From Flavobacterium sp. KS-LB2 (GTDB lineage: Bacteria > Bacteroidota > Bacteroidia > Flavobacteriales > Flavobacteriaceae): DNA of 64,000 nucleotides. This document shows, piece by piece, positions 26,096 through 36,957 of the stretch. The position numbers and the translations under genes were made by a program. The notes beneath the pieces were generated by a model that saw only the letters and a program-made list of their open reading frames with translations, was not told where the DNA came from and made no database searches. Position 1 is the first letter of the stretch. Each line of letters opens with the position of its first letter. The stretch covers positions 1,364,001 through 1,428,000 of the forward strand of contig NZ_CP145904.1 in assembly GCF_036895565.1 (NCBI RefSeq). The letters are read 5' to 3'.

Positions 26096-27496
26096 TTATA
26101 TTGTTTCCGCTAAATCTAAAGCAGTATTCAGCGCTCTCAATTTGTTGTACACCTCCTGCATTTCACTTTCTTCATCTGAACTGGCTACAATTCCGGCTCC
26201 CGCCTGAGAGTGCAACTGATGGTTTTTGCTCAAGAAAGTCCGAATCATAATCGCATGATTAAAATTACCTTCAAAATCCATAAAACCGATAGCACCTCCA
26301 TAGAAATTTCTATTGGTTTTTTCATACTCTTCAATCAGTTGCATCGCTCTGTGTTTTGGCGCACCGCTTAAGGTTCCCGCCGGAAAAGTATCGGCTACAA
26401 CCTGCATTGTAGAAGCTTTTTCATGTAAATGTCCGGTAACTTTTGAAACCAAGTGGATTACGTGTGAGAAAAACTGTACCTCTCTGTATTTCTCCACATT
26501 TACATTATGACCGTTTCGGCTTAAATCATTTCTGGCTAAATCGACTAGCATTACATGTTCACTATTCTCTTTTTTGTCCTCAGATAATTGTTTGGCAAGA
26601 ATGGCGTCTTTTTCATCATCTCCTGTTCTTTTAAAAGTTCCTGCAATAGGATGGATTTCTGCTTTACGGTTTTTAACGATGATTTGGGCTTCTGGTGAAG
26701 AGCCAAATATTTTGAAATCTCCGTAATCAAAAAAGAATAAATAAGGGGATGGATTGATGCTTCTCAACGCTCTGTAGACATTGAATTCATCGCCTTTGAA
26801 ACCTTGGGTGAATCGTCGGGATAAAACCAATTGAAACACATCACCGCGGAAACAATGCTTTTTGGCCAAAGCGACATTATGTTTGAATTCTTCGTCGGTT
26901 AGATTAGAAAATCCTTCCCCATCCTTAAAGAATTTATAGGATGCAATATTTCGGGATTGTAATAACTGCTCGATTTCCGAAATGTTGTTTCTTCCGTCTA
27001 AACTGTGACAGAAAATATATGCTTCATTTTTGAAATGATTGATGGCAATGATGTTTTGGTACACGGCATAATAGACATCTGGAATGGTATTGCTGTTTTC
27101 TTTTTTGGCAATAGACACTTTTTCAAAATAACGAACAGCATCATAAGAAATGTAACCAAAAAGTCCATTATTGATGAATTTAAAATCATTCTTCTCGGAT
27201 TTAAACTGACTCGAAAATCCTTGAATTGCTTCTGGAATATTGGTAGTTGCATCAATTGCAATTTTCTCAGAGCTGCCATCAGGGAACGTCTTGTGGATAA
27301 TTTCGTTTTCTATTTTGATGGAAGCAATAGGATTGCAACAGATGTAGGAGAAACTGTTGTCATTTCCATGATAATCGCTACTTTCAAGTAGCAGACTATT
27401 GGGGAATTTATCCCGAATTTTGAGATACACACTCACGGGAGTAATAGTATCTGCAAGGATTTGCTTGTAATTTGTATTTAAGTTAAATGATTTCAA
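26096..27496 (-). CDS. trpE: Anthranilate synthase component I
   Basis: 466 residues. Converts chorismate and ammonia to anthranilate. The N-terminal tryptophan feedback-binding motif is present as SLLLESSDYHG, and chorismate-binding motifs include GDVFQLVLSRRF, PSPYLFFFDYGDFKIFGSSPEA, HPIAGTFKRTGDDEKD, LVDLARNDLSRN, TFPAGTLSGAPKHRAMQLIEE and NFYGGAIGF. First structural gene of the operon, about 110 bp downstream of the leader peptide stop and just after the attenuator, so it is subject to both feedback inhibition and attenuation. Confidence 0.95.
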   Translation of the reverse strand: MKSFNLNTNYKQILADTITPVSVYLKIRDKFPNSLLLESSDYHGNDNSFSYICCNPIASIKIENEIIHKTFPDGSSEKIAIDATTNIPEAIQGFSSQFKSEKNDFKFINNGLFGYISYDAVRYFEKVSIAKKENSNTIPDVYYAVYQNIIAINHFKNEAYIFCHSLDGRNNISEIEQLLQSRNIASYKFFKDGEGFSNLTDEEFKHNVALAKKHCFRGDVFQLVLSRRFTQGFKGDEFNVYRALRSINPSPYLFFFDYGDFKIFGSSPEAQIIVKNRKAEIHPIAGTFKRTGDDEKDAILAKQLSEDKKENSEHVMLVDLARNDLSRNGHNVNVEKYREVQFFSHVIHLVSKVTGHLHEKASTMQVVADTFPAGTLSGAPKHRAMQLIEEYEKTNRNFYGGAIGFMDFEGNFNHAIMIRTFLSKNHQLHSQAGAGIVASSDEESEMQEVYNKLRALNTALDLAETI

Positions 27497-27540
27497 TTGT
27501 TATGTTTTTTAATGTTGTGTTTAACTGATAAAATTGGCAC

Positions 27541-27571
27541 AAAAAAAAGGCCTGTCGTGAAGACAAGCCTT
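27541..27571 (-). terminator. trp attenuator (leader terminator)
   Basis: In RNA sense AAGGCUUGUC (plus positions 27571-27562) pairs with GACAGGCCUU (27556-27547) around UUCAC, followed by a run of U. A competing antiterminator is possible: GUCGUGAA at the end of the leader coding region is complementary to UUCACGAC in the terminator loop and 3' arm, with AAGC/GCUU extending it. Confidence 0.88.
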
Positions 27572-27609
27572 TTATATTTATAGTTTTAATAATACTACAG
27601 GAGCTTAGT

Positions 27610-27666
27610 TCACGACGACTGACGTAAATTGTTCCACCACCAAGTATTGTTTAAAATTGTTTTCAT
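27610..27666 (-). CDS. trpL: trp operon leader peptide
   Basis: 18-codon ORF reading MKTILNNTWWWNNLRQSS. The three adjacent TGG codons (27634-27642) are the signal: ribosomes short of charged tRNA-Trp would stall there. It starts about 10-15 nt downstream of the predicted transcription start and ends 39 bp before the attenuator stem. The stop codon region itself carries the sequence able to form the antiterminator. Its place upstream of trpE and the WWW run make the assignment strong although the peptide is too short for homology. Confidence 0.92.
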   Translation of the reverse strand: MKTILNNTWWWNNLRQSS

Positions 27667-27683
27667 GTTTTATTTTGTTGCTA

Positions 27684-27714
27684 CAAATATAGAAATGTAA
27701 TTCGATTATTCAAA
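27684..27714 (-). promoter_or_regulatory. Promoter of the trp operon
   Basis: Minus-strand TTTG (27714-27711), 19 bp, TATATTTG (27691-27684): a full match to the Bacteroidota sigma factor consensus. Transcription would start near 27677, just before the leader peptide. Confidence 0.85.
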
Positions 27715-27786
27715 CTTAAAATGCGTTAAAAAACATTAAAAAGGAACATTTTTTGTTAAATAAAATAGAGACCACCTGTAAAAACA

Positions 27787-27816
27787 AAAACCCCAACAAT
27801 TGCTTATTAGGGTTTT
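27787..27816 (-). terminator. Terminator after the yceI-like gene
   Basis: AAAACCC (27787-27793) pairs with GGGTTTT (27810-27816); in minus-strand sense it is followed by a T-rich tail. It lies 24 bp after the stop codon. Confidence 0.75.
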
Positions 27817-27839
27817 ATGATATTGTTTTTTAGATGAAA

Positions 27840-28409
27840 TTAGAATTTCAAAGCAACAGCTAAATCGAAATCATCATTGATTGCTTTGTCTCCTAAGCTA
27901 TCAAAGAAACTTCCAGAACCGTATTTAATATCGTATTTTGTTCTGTCAATTTTTACATTTGCTGTAGCTGTAGTAGCAGTTGTTGTTAAATCAAAAGTTA
28001 CAGGTTTAGTGATGCCTTTAATTGTTAAATCTCCTGTTACAGTGTATACATTAGCTGCTTTAGTAACTAATTTTTTGAAAACTAAAGTTGCTGTTGCAAA
28101 TTTATCTGTTCCAAAAAAGTCATCCGCTTTCAAGTGACCTTCTAATTTTTCTTTACCTTGACCTGCTTTTAAGTCAGTAACTACAATTGAATTCATGTCT
28201 ACATTGAATGTACCACCAACTAATTTTTTTCCTTTGAAAACTAATGCACCATCTTTAAGGTTGATTGTACCTTCATGTTGTCCAGTTACTTTTTTTCCGT
28301 TCCAATTGATAGTACTTTTTGAAGCATCTACTTTTTTAGTTTGTGCCGATACTGATAAAGTAGATAAAACTACTACTAATGCTAATGCGATTGATTTGAA
28401 ATTTTTCAT
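27840..28409 (-). CDS. YceI family periplasmic protein
   Basis: 189 residues with a signal peptide (SIALALVVVLSTLSVSAQ). YceI lipocalin-like fold: STINWNGKKVTGQHEGTINLKDG at the start, FNVDMNSIVVTDL, HLKADDFFGTDKFATATLVFKK, DLTIKGITKPVTFD and RTKYDIKYGSGSFFDSLGDKAINDDFDLAVALKF at the end are family hallmarks. YceI proteins bind isoprenoid-like lipids, possibly quinone side chains. It lies 41 bp after a nitroreductase gene and in a MarR-led operon, a common flavobacterial grouping. Confidence 0.92.
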   Translation of the reverse strand: MKNFKSIALALVVVLSTLSVSAQTKKVDASKSTINWNGKKVTGQHEGTINLKDGALVFKGKKLVGGTFNVDMNSIVVTDLKAGQGKEKLEGHLKADDFFGTDKFATATLVFKKLVTKAANVYTVTGDLTIKGITKPVTFDLTTTATTATANVKIDRTKYDIKYGSGSFFDSLGDKAINDDFDLAVALKF

Positions 28410-28450
28410 GTGTTTGAATTTGAATTTAGATTAATATTTGAATTAGTTAT

Positions 28451-29083
28451 TTATAAGGTGATGAATAAATCTTCGTTTGATTTTCTTACTTTTTTGTAAT
28501 ATTGGGTAGCGTCATCTTCATGTCTGTATCCTAAAGTAGCTATTAATGAAGCATTAAGTCCAAGTTTTTCTAAACCTAAAATTTCATTTACATCTGCAGG
28601 AACAAAACCTTCCATTGGAGTTACATCTATTTTAAGTTCAGCAGCTGCGTTAAGTAAATTTCCTAATGCTAAATAGGTTTGCTTTGCAGTCCATTGATTA
28701 CGAACATCTTCTGGAAGAGTTGTAAGATTATTTTTCATTAAATCACCATAAGGCTGTAAGTTTTCTAAAGGAATTTCTCTAGTTTGGCTCATGTTTTGAA
28801 TCAAATTGTCTATTCCTTCCGCTCCAAAATTTAATTCATTTGCAAAAACAAGTAAATGTGAAGCTTCAACAATTTGCGATTGTCCCCATGCAGAAGGCTG
28901 TATTTTAGCTCTTAATTCTGGATTTTCAACAATGATAACCTTGTAAGGTTGTAATCCATACGAAGAAGAGCTTAAGCGAATTGCTTCTTTTAATAAGCTT
29001 AAATCTTCAGCTGTTATTTTTTTAGTAGCATCAAATTTCTTCGTTGCGTATCTCCAATTTTGGTTTTCTAAGAAAGTATTCAT
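28451..29083 (-). CDS. Nitroreductase family NAD(P)H-dependent oxidoreductase
   Basis: 210 residues. The N-terminal RYATKKFDATKKI and SSSYGLQPYKVIIVENPELR are the FMN-binding signatures of the nitroreductase fold; the C-terminal ALGNLLNAAAELKIDVTPMEGF and LIATLGYRHEDD complete it. Reduces quinones, nitro compounds or flavins using NAD(P)H and FMN; cytoplasmic. It is between the MarR gene (30 bp gap) and the yceI-like gene (41 bp gap), so it is probably induced by the same electrophile or quinone signal. Confidence 0.9.
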   Translation of the reverse strand: MNTFLENQNWRYATKKFDATKKITAEDLSLLKEAIRLSSSSYGLQPYKVIIVENPELRAKIQPSAWGQSQIVEASHLLVFANELNFGAEGIDNLIQNMSQTREIPLENLQPYGDLMKNNLTTLPEDVRNQWTAKQTYLALGNLLNAAAELKIDVTPMEGFVPADVNEILGLEKLGLNASLIATLGYRHEDDATQYYKKVRKSNEDLFITL

Positions 29084-29113
29084 TTTGCTATTATTATTAT
29101 TATTATTAAATAT

Positions 29114-29569
29114 TTATTGGTTTCTGTATTTTTCTAGTAATTGATTTAATTGATCTATTTCTTCTAGAGTTAGATTTTGCGAAAAAAATTCTTCGTGTTC
29201 AATTATTTTCGGATCTAATACTGCTAAAACGTCTAATCCTTTTTGTGTAATCAGTACTTCTATTTTACGTCGGTTTTCTGGGCACACTTTTCTAGTTACT
29301 AAATCCTTAAGTAGTAATTTGTCTACTAAACGAGTAGTGTTGCTAGTTTTGGCAAGCATTCGTTCTTGAATCATGCACATGTTTGCCGGATTTCCTTTTT
29401 GTCCTCTTAATATCCGAAGTACATTGTATTGTTCTCCAGAGATTTCATATGGCTTTAATATTTCATTAAAATTTTCTGTAATCACATTTTGAGTATACAA
29501 AACGTTTAGAATAATTTTTTTAGAATTATCCATTGGAACAGTTGATTTTAAAATTTCTTCAATTTTCAT
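29114..29569 (-). CDS. MarR family transcriptional regulator
   Basis: 151 residues. Winged helix-turn-helix with YNVLRILRGQKGNPANMCMIQERMLAKTSNTTRLVDKLLLKDLVTRKVCPENRRKIEVLITQKGLDVL (residues about 48-115), the classic MarR DNA-binding block with the DxR-type wing. A Cys in NMCMIQ and another in KVCPENR might respond to oxidants (inference). First gene of the MarR-nitroreductase-YceI operon, with palindromes over the promoter, so autoregulation is likely. Confidence 0.92.
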   Translation of the reverse strand: MKIEEILKSTVPMDNSKKIILNVLYTQNVITENFNEILKPYEISGEQYNVLRILRGQKGNPANMCMIQERMLAKTSNTTRLVDKLLLKDLVTRKVCPENRRKIEVLITQKGLDVLAVLDPKIIEHEEFFSQNLTLEEIDQLNQLLEKYRNQ

Positions 29570-29595
29570 ATTTGTATATATGTAATTTGTTGGTA

Positions 29596-29628
29596 CAAAT
29601 GTAACATATTTTTTATTTGTATATACAA
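29596..29628 (-). promoter_or_regulatory. MarR operon promoter with palindromic operator
   Basis: Minus-strand -7 element TACATTTG (29603-29596). The perfect 12-bp palindrome TTGTATATACAA (29617-29628) covers the -33 region; a related TTTGTATATATGTAA lies just downstream, next to the start codon. Two similar dyads astride the promoter fit binding by a MarR dimer. The rest of 29629-29972 is AT-rich and shows no clear gene. Confidence 0.6.
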
Positions 29629-29972
29629 GTGTTAGTTATTTTTTTGTTAAATAAATTTTACTATGAGATTATGAGCTTTTTTAGTTTTTAAAATATAGAA
29701 TTTCTATTCTTAATTTTAATAACCACTGAACAAAAATTAAGCCGAAAATATAATTTGGGATTAGTATAATTATCAATAATGTTTGTAACAGTTTTGTTTA
29801 TAATTATTACTTTTAATAGCTAGATATATAGACGAATAGGAGGACAAATAGGATTTGAAAACTTAATCAAAATTCCGTCAATTGTATTGAAAGATTTTTT
29901 GTATTTGTTTTAAGTAATTTAGTATTTAATATGTAATGATAATTTGTTATATTTAACACTTATTAGAAATTT

Positions 29973-32900
29973 ATGAGTATGATTAAAGACACACCTTCCT
30001 ATGACGATTTACTCCATAAAATTGAACAGCAAGAATCAGAAATAAATCGATTATTAAAAAAAGAAACATCTATCAATAATTTTGATTTCTATCAAAAAGG
30101 AACTCAAGATTTAGTTTGTATTGCTGGCTTTGATGGTTTTTTTAAAGAAATCAATCCCGCTTTTTCAAGAATACTGGGTTATACGGAGGATGAACTATTG
30201 TCCAATCCAATTTTGTCATTTATTCATCTGGATGATCATGAAAAAAGTGCACATGAATTAGAACTTTTATCTCGAGGACAGTCTGCTATTAATTTTGAAA
30301 ACCGCTACATAAAAAAAAACAAAGAAGTTGTTACCATTCAATGGAGTATAACTTCATCTCCGTTAAATGAGTATGTCTATGGCATTGGTAGAGATATTTC
30401 AGAAATAATGAAAAATCAAGAAAACTTAATTTCTGCTGAGAAGTTACTAAATGAAGCCCAAAAAATTGCCAAGATTGGGAGTTGGGAATTTGATTTAAAT
30501 ACTAAAAAAATGATATGGTCTAAGGAATTATATTCGATTTATGAAATCGAAATGAAACCAGATCAAAACTTGTTTCAGGAGTTTTTAAATCTTTTTTCAA
30601 AAGATGATGTTGCTTTTTTTGTAAATAAAGTTGATCAAGCTATTGTAGATAAAATGCAATTTGAAGTGGAACAAAGTGTCATTTTATCAAATAATAAGGA
30701 GAAATGGATATATGCAATTGTAATTCCCTTGATTGATAGTAATGGAGATGTTTATGGATTACGCGGAAATACACAAGATATTACTCTAAAGAAAGAAATT
30801 GAAGAAGCTATAAAAAATAAAGAAGCCTCAGTAGTAGATTATAAACTAAAATTAATTGAAGAAGAAAGCAATGCTAAGTTTAAGAATTATATAGAGAATG
30901 CGCCTGATGGAGTTTTTGTTATCGATCAGGACAGAAATTATATAGAGGTAAATCAAGCTGCATCCGCGTTAACAGGGTATTCTGAGCAAGAACTTTTAAA
31001 AATGAAATTTGGAGATTTATCCGCAAAAGAACATGCAGATGCTACGTTGCAAAAATTTCGTTTTTTGGAAGAAACTGGTGCAATTAAAGGGGAAATTAAA
31101 ATCATTCATAAAAATGGATCGGAAATATTTTGCTTTATTGATGCTGTGAAACTTTCTGATCATCGATTTTTAGGCTTTGTGAAAGACGTTACTGAGAACA
31201 AAAAAGTACAAGAGAAAATTATTCAAAGTGAAAAACGGTTTCGTACTCTGGTAGAATATAATGATGGAATTATTACCGTTTTGGATAAAGACTTGAATAC
31301 TATCTTTAGGAGTCCTTCTTCATCTCGTATTACCGGATATTCAGATGAGGAGTTTAAAAGAATAACTAATACAGCATATTACCATCCTGATTGTTTGGAG
31401 TATGTGAAAAAAATGATTCAAAAATCCCTAGATAATCCCGGAATACCATTAGACATTGTTTTTCAAGTAAAGCATAAAAATGGAAATTATATTTGGCTAC
31501 AAGGAGTTTTAAATAATAGGATTTTAGATCCTAATGTAGGAGGGATTATTGCAAATTTAAAAGATATAACTGAGTCCAAAATTGCACATGAAATAATAGT
31601 AAAAGAGAAAGATAAATTTGCTAAAATTGCTCAAACCTCACCAGGATTAATCTATTCCATGCGTCAAAATAAAGAGGGCGTCTTTTCTTATCCTTATGCG
31701 AGTAATGTTGTTGAGGAAATCTTTGGTTTTACTTTTGAAGAGATTACGAATGATGCAGATAAAGTTTTTAAACTCATTCATCCGGAGGATAAAGATTTTG
31801 TTATGCAAAGCATCAATACAACTAAATCAGAACTAATTCCTTTGAAAGGGGAATACCGTTATTTTCATCCCACAAAAGGAATGGTTTGGCATGAAGTAAA
31901 TTCTTTGCCCGTAGTGGAGCCAGAAGAATCAGTAATTTGTCATGGAATTATTACAGACGTTACCGAAAGAGTTTTGGCTAAACAAAAAATCATTAAAGCC
32001 AATCGACTTTATTTATTCATAAGCCAAATCAATCAAATGATTGTTCGTACTACTAATCAAGAAACCTTGTTTAAAGAAGCTTGTACTATAGCAGTCAACA
32101 TAGGAAAGTTTAGAATGGCATGGATAGGACTAATAGACAAGAGCACGCACAAAGTATACCCAGCTATGATTGCTGGCGATGAGAATGGCTATTTCTCTAA
32201 AATAAAAACGATTTCAATTGATGATGAACCTGGAGGCAGAGGTCCGACTGGTCTTGCAAGTAGAGAGGGTAAATCTATTATTTGTAATGATATTGAAAAC
32301 GATTCAAAAATGCTTCTCTGGAGGGAAGAAGCATTATCACGAGACTATTTATCTTCAATGTCAGTTCCAATAAAAAAATTCGGAAAAGTAATTGGAGCTT
32401 TTACTTTTTATGCAAATGAGAAAGGCTTTTTTGATGATGAAGAAATTGCTTTATTAGAAGAAGCTACTGATGATGTGGCTTTTGCATTAGAAAATTTTGA
32501 AAAAGAAGCTTTACGTAAAAAAGCTGAAGAAGCTATATTTGAAAGTGAGCAAAGATATCATACGCTAACAGAAGTTTCTCCAGTAGGAATTTTTCGCACC
32601 GATGCAACCGGTTATACCACTTATGTAAACCCGTATTGGTGCCAAATTTCTGGATTGTCTTTTGAAGAAGCTATAGGTAATGGCTGGTTTCAAGCGGTTC
32701 ATGAAGACGATAGAAAAGAATTATTTGAAGGATGGGAAAAAGCTTCAAAGAAACAAGAAATATCTTTTTCGGAGTATCGTTTTGTTCGACCTGATGGATC
32801 AATAGCTTGGGTTATGGGTCAAGCCATTCCTGAAAGAAATATTAGAAATGAGATTGTAGGATATATAGGTACTGTAACTGATATTACTGAACGCAAGATT

Positions 32901-35900
32901 GCTGAAGATGAAATCTTAAGAGAGAAACAATTATCAGAAACGATTATTAATAATCTTCCAGGTCTTTTTTATCTGTATGAAAACTCAGGAAATTTTATAA
33001 AATGGAACAAAAATTTTGAGTCCGTGAGCGGCTATACTGCAGAAGAAATAGCTCAAATGGAAGCGATTGATTTTTATGATGAGGATTTTAAGGAAACGAT
33101 ACGAAAAAGAATAAAGACTGTGTTCGAAAAAAAATCACCAGGAATAGAAGTCGAATTGTTTACAAAAAATAAAGACAAAATACCATATTATATTAATTCT
33201 CATGCCTTTGATTACAAAGGCAAGCACTGTATTTTAGGAATGGGATTGGATCTTTCGGACATAAAAAAAGCGGAAGAAAAAATGAAAGTTGCGAACCAAA
33301 GGTTTGAAATGATTTCTGCAGCCACTAATGATGCCGTTTTTGAAGTTGATTTATTGACAGGAGAAAGTTGGAATAATAAGAAATTTGTTGATCTTTTGGG
33401 TTTTGGTAGTGTTGAACCTAATGGAGTAAAGAATACGGATATATGGCGGTCCAAAGTTCATCCTGACGATAAAGAAAGGGTTATAAAAAATCTTGAAGAT
33501 TCTTATGCTAGTTCCGTAAGTTTTTGGTCAGATGAATTTCGTTTTCAAAAAGCGGATGGCAGTTATGGTATATTTTACGATAGAGGAATAATCTCCAGAG
33601 ATGAAACTGGTAAAGCGATTCGATTAAATGGAGCCATGATTGAAATCACTGAATTAAAAAATATCAAGGAACAATTAGTCAATAGTGAAGAGAAATACAA
33701 GAGTCTTATAGAACAAGCTTCGGATGCTATTTTTATTAATGATATTTCCGGGGAGCTACTCGAAGTAAATCAAAGTGCTTGTGATATGCTTGGGTATACT
33801 AAAGAGGAACTTTGTACAAAAAACGTAACAAATTTATATACTAAAGAGGAACTTGTTACTAGACCTATAATGTATAAGGAATTAATAAATGGAGAGCAAA
33901 CGTTGATTGAACGTAATATGCTTCATAAGAATGGCAGTTTTGTTTCTGTTGAAATTACCGCTAAAATGATAGTAGATGGTCGAATAGTTGCTATTGTAAG
34001 AGACGTAAGTGAACGTAAAAAAATAGACGATGAGTTCAAGAAAATGCATAAAAAGTTAGAAGCCATACTTGGTGCTATTCCTGATTTGTTGTTTGAAGTA
34101 GACTTGAGCGGTAAAATTTATAATTATCATTCGCGTCGTAATGATTTATTGGCTGTGCCTCAAGAAGTTTTTTTAGGGAAAACATTTGCAGAAGTATTGC
34201 CAGCGGATGTGTCTAATATAATCTTATCAGCAATCAGTGAAGCTTTAGAAAAAGGATTCTCAACAGGAAAACAGTATTCATTACAATTGGAATCTGGTAC
34301 ACACTGGTTTGAACTTTCTGTAGCACCTATGCAGGAAATCATGGATCATGAAATCCATTTTATATGTCTTTCTAGAGATATTACAACAGCTAAAGAATCT
34401 GACTTCGCGTTCTTTAAAAGCGAGGAAAGATACCGAGGATTATTAAATAACCTTGATGCAGGTATTGTGGTACACGCATCCGATACTTCAATTATTGCTA
34501 ATAATCAAAAAGCGGTAGAATTATTAGGACTAACTTATGATCAGATGAAAGGAGTTACAGCTTTAGATCCAGCTTGGAATTTTTTGAATGACGATAATTC
34601 TGTAATGCAGTTTGAAAGCTATCCTGTAAATCAAATTGTAGCAACTAAACAGGTTATTAAAAATTTCATTCTTGGGGTTAATAGACCAATGTCTATGGAC
34701 GTTGTGTGGCTTTTAATCAATGGCTTTCCAGATATAGATGCTAATGGTAATATTAATGAAATTGTAATTAGTTTTATTGATATCACGGAGCAAAGAATGA
34801 TGGAAATGGAGCTAATAAAAGCCAAAGAACAGGCTGAAAGTGCTAATAAAGCTAAGACGGATTTCCTAGCTAATATGAGTCATGAAATACGAACTCCGTT
34901 AAACGGGATAATTGGATTTACGCATTTATTAATGAAGTCTGATTTGAAGAAAAATCAAGCAGAATACATGACTACAGTTAACGAATCAGCAACATCGTTA
35001 ATGGAAATTGTAAATGATGTTCTGGATTTTTCTAAAATAGAATCGGGGAAATTAGAGTTGGATATTGAAAAAGTCAATCTTTATAAATTGACTAATCAGG
35101 TCATAGATTTGTTTAAATTTCAAGCAAAACAAAAGAAGATAGATTTAAAACTTGATATCGATAAGAAGGTTCCACAATATATTTTGGCCGATTCTGTACG
35201 ATTGAAACAAATACTGGTAAATCTATTGAGTAATGCGATAAAATTTACCAATTTTGGAGAGATAAGATTGGATATTAATGAGATAGGTGTTTCAGATAAA
35301 AAATGGTCAACCATAGAGTTTTCAGTAAAAGATACTGGAGTTGGAATAAAAACCGATAATAACGAGAAAATATTCAATTCATTTGTTCAGGAAGACAATT
35401 CTACCAATAGAAAATTTGGTGGAACAGGATTAGGATTGGCTATTTCAAATCAGTTATTGGCCTTGATGGATAGTAAATTGCAACTAATTAGCAAATATGG
35501 TGATGGAAGTAATTTCTTCTTTGTAATTAAAGTTAAAAAGGCAAATCATAAAAAAAATGCTGAAGCATTATTTGCTAAAACGATTCAAGCGGACGCTGCT
35601 ACACCTTTAAACACTTTAAGTGGTAACAAAGTTTTAATTGTTGAAGACAATAAGATTAATATGCTGTTGGCCAAAACATTAGTCAAAAGAATTATCTCTA
35701 ATTGTACTATTCTGGAAGCTAAGGATGGAAATGAGGCCGTTGAACTTTATAAAAAAGAGCAACCAGATGTGATTCTAATGGATATTCAAATGCCAAATAA
35801 AAATGGATATGAAGCGACAGATGAAATTAGGCAATTAAAAGATTCTGGAAACATTCCTATAATTGCAATTACCGCCGGAATAATGGTTGGTGATAAAGAA

Positions 35901-35996
35901 AAATGTTTTGAAGCCGGAATGAATGATTACTTGCCCAAACCTATTATTCAATTGGATTTAGAAAAAGTATTATACAAATGGTTGAGTAAAAGTTAA
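29973..35996 (+). CDS. Giant multi-PAS/GAF hybrid histidine kinase
   Basis: 2007 residues, no membrane segments, so a cytoplasmic sensor. Order: short N-terminal coiled coil; five PAS/PAC domains (about 45-670); one GAF domain (about 675-840, [21 protein letters not shown]); six more PAS domains (about 850-1610); coiled linker; HisKA with [15 protein letters not shown] (phospho-His 1637); HATPase with N box [16 protein letters not shown] and GGTGLGLAI; and a receiver (about 1885-2005) with [10 protein letters not shown] and phospho-acceptor Asp 1937 in LMDIQMP. PAC ends such as GRDISE, DVTE, DITERK mark the repeats. The signal is unknown. It ends at its own terminator, and its C-terminal ~600 residues are paralogous to the next kinase. 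Confidence 0.93.
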   Translation: MSMIKDTPSYDDLLHKIEQQESEINRLLKKETSINNFDFYQKGTQDLVCIAGFDGFFKEINPAFSRILGYTEDELLSNPILSFIHLDDHEKSAHELELLSRGQSAINFENRYIKKNKEVVTIQWSITSSPLNEYVYGIGRDISEIMKNQENLISAEKLLNEAQKIAKIGSWEFDLNTKKMIWSKELYSIYEIEMKPDQNLFQEFLNLFSKDDVAFFVNKVDQAIVDKMQFEVEQSVILSNNKEKWIYAIVIPLIDSNGDVYGLRGNTQDITLKKEIEEAIKNKEASVVDYKLKLIEEESNAKFKNYIENAPDGVFVIDQDRNYIEVNQAASALTGYSEQELLKMKFGDLSAKEHADATLQKFRFLEETGAIKGEIKIIHKNGSEIFCFIDAVKLSDHRFLGFVKDVTENKKVQEKIIQSEKRFRTLVEYNDGIITVLDKDLNTIFRSPSSSRITGYSDEEFKRITNTAYYHPDCLEYVKKMIQKSLDNPGIPLDIVFQVKHKNGNYIWLQGVLNNRILDPNVGGIIANLKDITESKIAHEIIVKEKDKFAKIAQTSPGLIYSMRQNKEGVFSYPYASNVVEEIFGFTFEEITNDADKVFKLIHPEDKDFVMQSINTTKSELIPLKGEYRYFHPTKGMVWHEVNSLPVVEPEESVICHGIITDVTERVLAKQKIIKANRLYLFISQINQMIVRTTNQETLFKEACTIAVNIGKFRMAWIGLIDKSTHKVYPAMIAGDENGYFSKIKTISIDDEPGGRGPTGLASREGKSIICNDIENDSKMLLWREEALSRDYLSSMSVPIKKFGKVIGAFTFYANEKGFFDDEEIALLEEATDDVAFALENFEKEALRKKAEEAIFESEQRYHTLTEVSPVGIFRTDATGYTTYVNPYWCQISGLSFEEAIGNGWFQAVHEDDRKELFEGWEKASKKQEISFSEYRFVRPDGSIAWVMGQAIPERNIRNEIVGYIGTVTDITERKIAEDEILREKQLSETIINNLPGLFYLYENSGNFIKWNKNFESVSGYTAEEIAQMEAIDFYDEDFKETIRKRIKTVFEKKSPGIEVELFTKNKDKIPYYINSHAFDYKGKHCILGMGLDLSDIKKAEEKMKVANQRFEMISAATNDAVFEVDLLTGESWNNKKFVDLLGFGSVEPNGVKNTDIWRSKVHPDDKERVIKNLEDSYASSVSFWSDEFRFQKADGSYGIFYDRGIISRDETGKAIRLNGAMIEITELKNIKEQLVNSEEKYKSLIEQASDAIFINDISGELLEVNQSACDMLGYTKEELCTKNVTNLYTKEELVTRPIMYKELINGEQTLIERNMLHKNGSFVSVEITAKMIVDGRIVAIVRDVSERKKIDDEFKKMHKKLEAILGAIPDLLFEVDLSGKIYNYHSRRNDLLAVPQEVFLGKTFAEVLPADVSNIILSAISEALEKGFSTGKQYSLQLESGTHWFELSVAPMQEIMDHEIHFICLSRDITTAKESDFAFFKSEERYRGLLNNLDAGIVVHASDTSIIANNQKAVELLGLTYDQMKGVTALDPAWNFLNDDNSVMQFESYPVNQIVATKQVIKNFILGVNRPMSMDVVWLLINGFPDIDANGNINEIVISFIDITEQRMMEMELIKAKEQAESANKAKTDFLANMSHEIRTPLNGIIGFTHLLMKSDLKKNQAEYMTTVNESATSLMEIVNDVLDFSKIESGKLELDIEKVNLYKLTNQVIDLFKFQAKQKKIDLKLDIDKKVPQYILADSVRLKQILVNLLSNAIKFTNFGEIRLDINEIGVSDKKWSTIEFSVKDTGVGIKTDNNEKIFNSFVQEDNSTNRKFGGTGLGLAISNQLLALMDSKLQLISKYGDGSNFFFVIKVKKANHKKNAEALFAKTIQADAATPLNTLSGNKVLIVEDNKINMLLAKTLVKRIISNCTILEAKDGNEAVELYKKEQPDVILMDIQMPNKNGYEATDEIRQLKDSGNIPIIAITAGIMVGDKEKCFEAGMNDYLPKPIIQLDLEKVLYKWLSKS

Positions 35997-36018
35997 TTTC
36001 TATTTTTAACAAAGTATA

Positions 36019-36050
36019 AAAAGGTGTTCTATTAATGTTCACCTTTTTTT
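36019..36050 (+). terminator. Terminator of the giant kinase gene
   Basis: AAAAGGTG (36019-36026) pairs with CACCTTTT (36040-36047) and runs into seven T. Confidence 0.85.
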
Positions 36051-36957
36051 ATAATTTTTTTGTAATTATGAGAGAGTAAGAGTTGTGTTTTTTATAGAAT
36101 GTTTATCTATTTATTTTTATTGTTTCTTGTTAAAAATTCATATATTTATTATATTTAACGAGGTTTTTTGATTTGTTTTAGTTAATTTATTTTGATTAAA
36201 AACAATATGGCGTCAGTAAATATTGAAATGTCAAGTTAAGTTTGATACTTAATATTAATTTAATTCGAAAAAAAAACAACAATTGTTAAAAATAAAATTT
36301 AAAATTTCAACTATAATTTTGAAGCTAAAATCTGATTCAACTAATAATATGATGGAAAAATTCTAATTTTGAAATGATAAAAAAGATAGAATTAGCCAGG
36401 GGGAAGGTGAAATTCTTGATTAGATATTATACGGAAGTACATGTTTTACTAATTAAAGTGATTTGTGAATAGTTGCTATTAGAGTATCAGCAGACAGATT
36501 TACAATTAGATGAATTAAAAAAATGTATTGAAATTATTTTTTTAGGGTGCAATTCGGTATAAAAAAAAATAGTTTTGTTTTAATCCAAGAACCTACCTTG
36601 GTGCCATTTAAAACAATACCACACAATACAATAAAAGCTATTGTAGCTTATATAATTTCCTCCACAAAAGAACTTGTAACGAAAAAGTTGCTCATTCGAT
36701 TTTTTTATCGAGCAAAGTAATGTGTCTGAAATAGATACTAAAAGAAGAATAAGTAGTTACAAAATCTGAATATTTCCTTTCAGATTCAAGAAGAATAGTA
36801 AAAGAGTTCACTATAAAAGCTATGTGCTGCATGTTAGTTTGGCTTTTATTCTTAATCACAAAAATTAAGTTTTGTAAATGATATAGCAGTACACAAGTAA
36901 AAGTGTTAAATTTTCAATTGTCAGAAAACATAAAAAGTATTTATAAAAATAGTACAT
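36051..36957. other. 907-bp gap between kinases, no supported gene
   Basis: Very AT-rich with frequent stops in all frames. Visible items: a short hairpin TTGCT...AGCAA enclosing CGAT/ATCG near 36690, and broken reading frames of 30-40 codons (for example at 36374 and 36480 onwards) that I could not match to a family. It may be the remains of a decayed gene plus the promoter of the second kinase. I see no repeat from the other families here. Confidence 0.4.

Noticed and set aside
36374..36720. Fragments of reading frame in the gap between the kinases
   Set aside because: Each is 30-45 codons, interrupted by stops in different frames, and I could not match any to a known family, so no gene or pseudogene is called.
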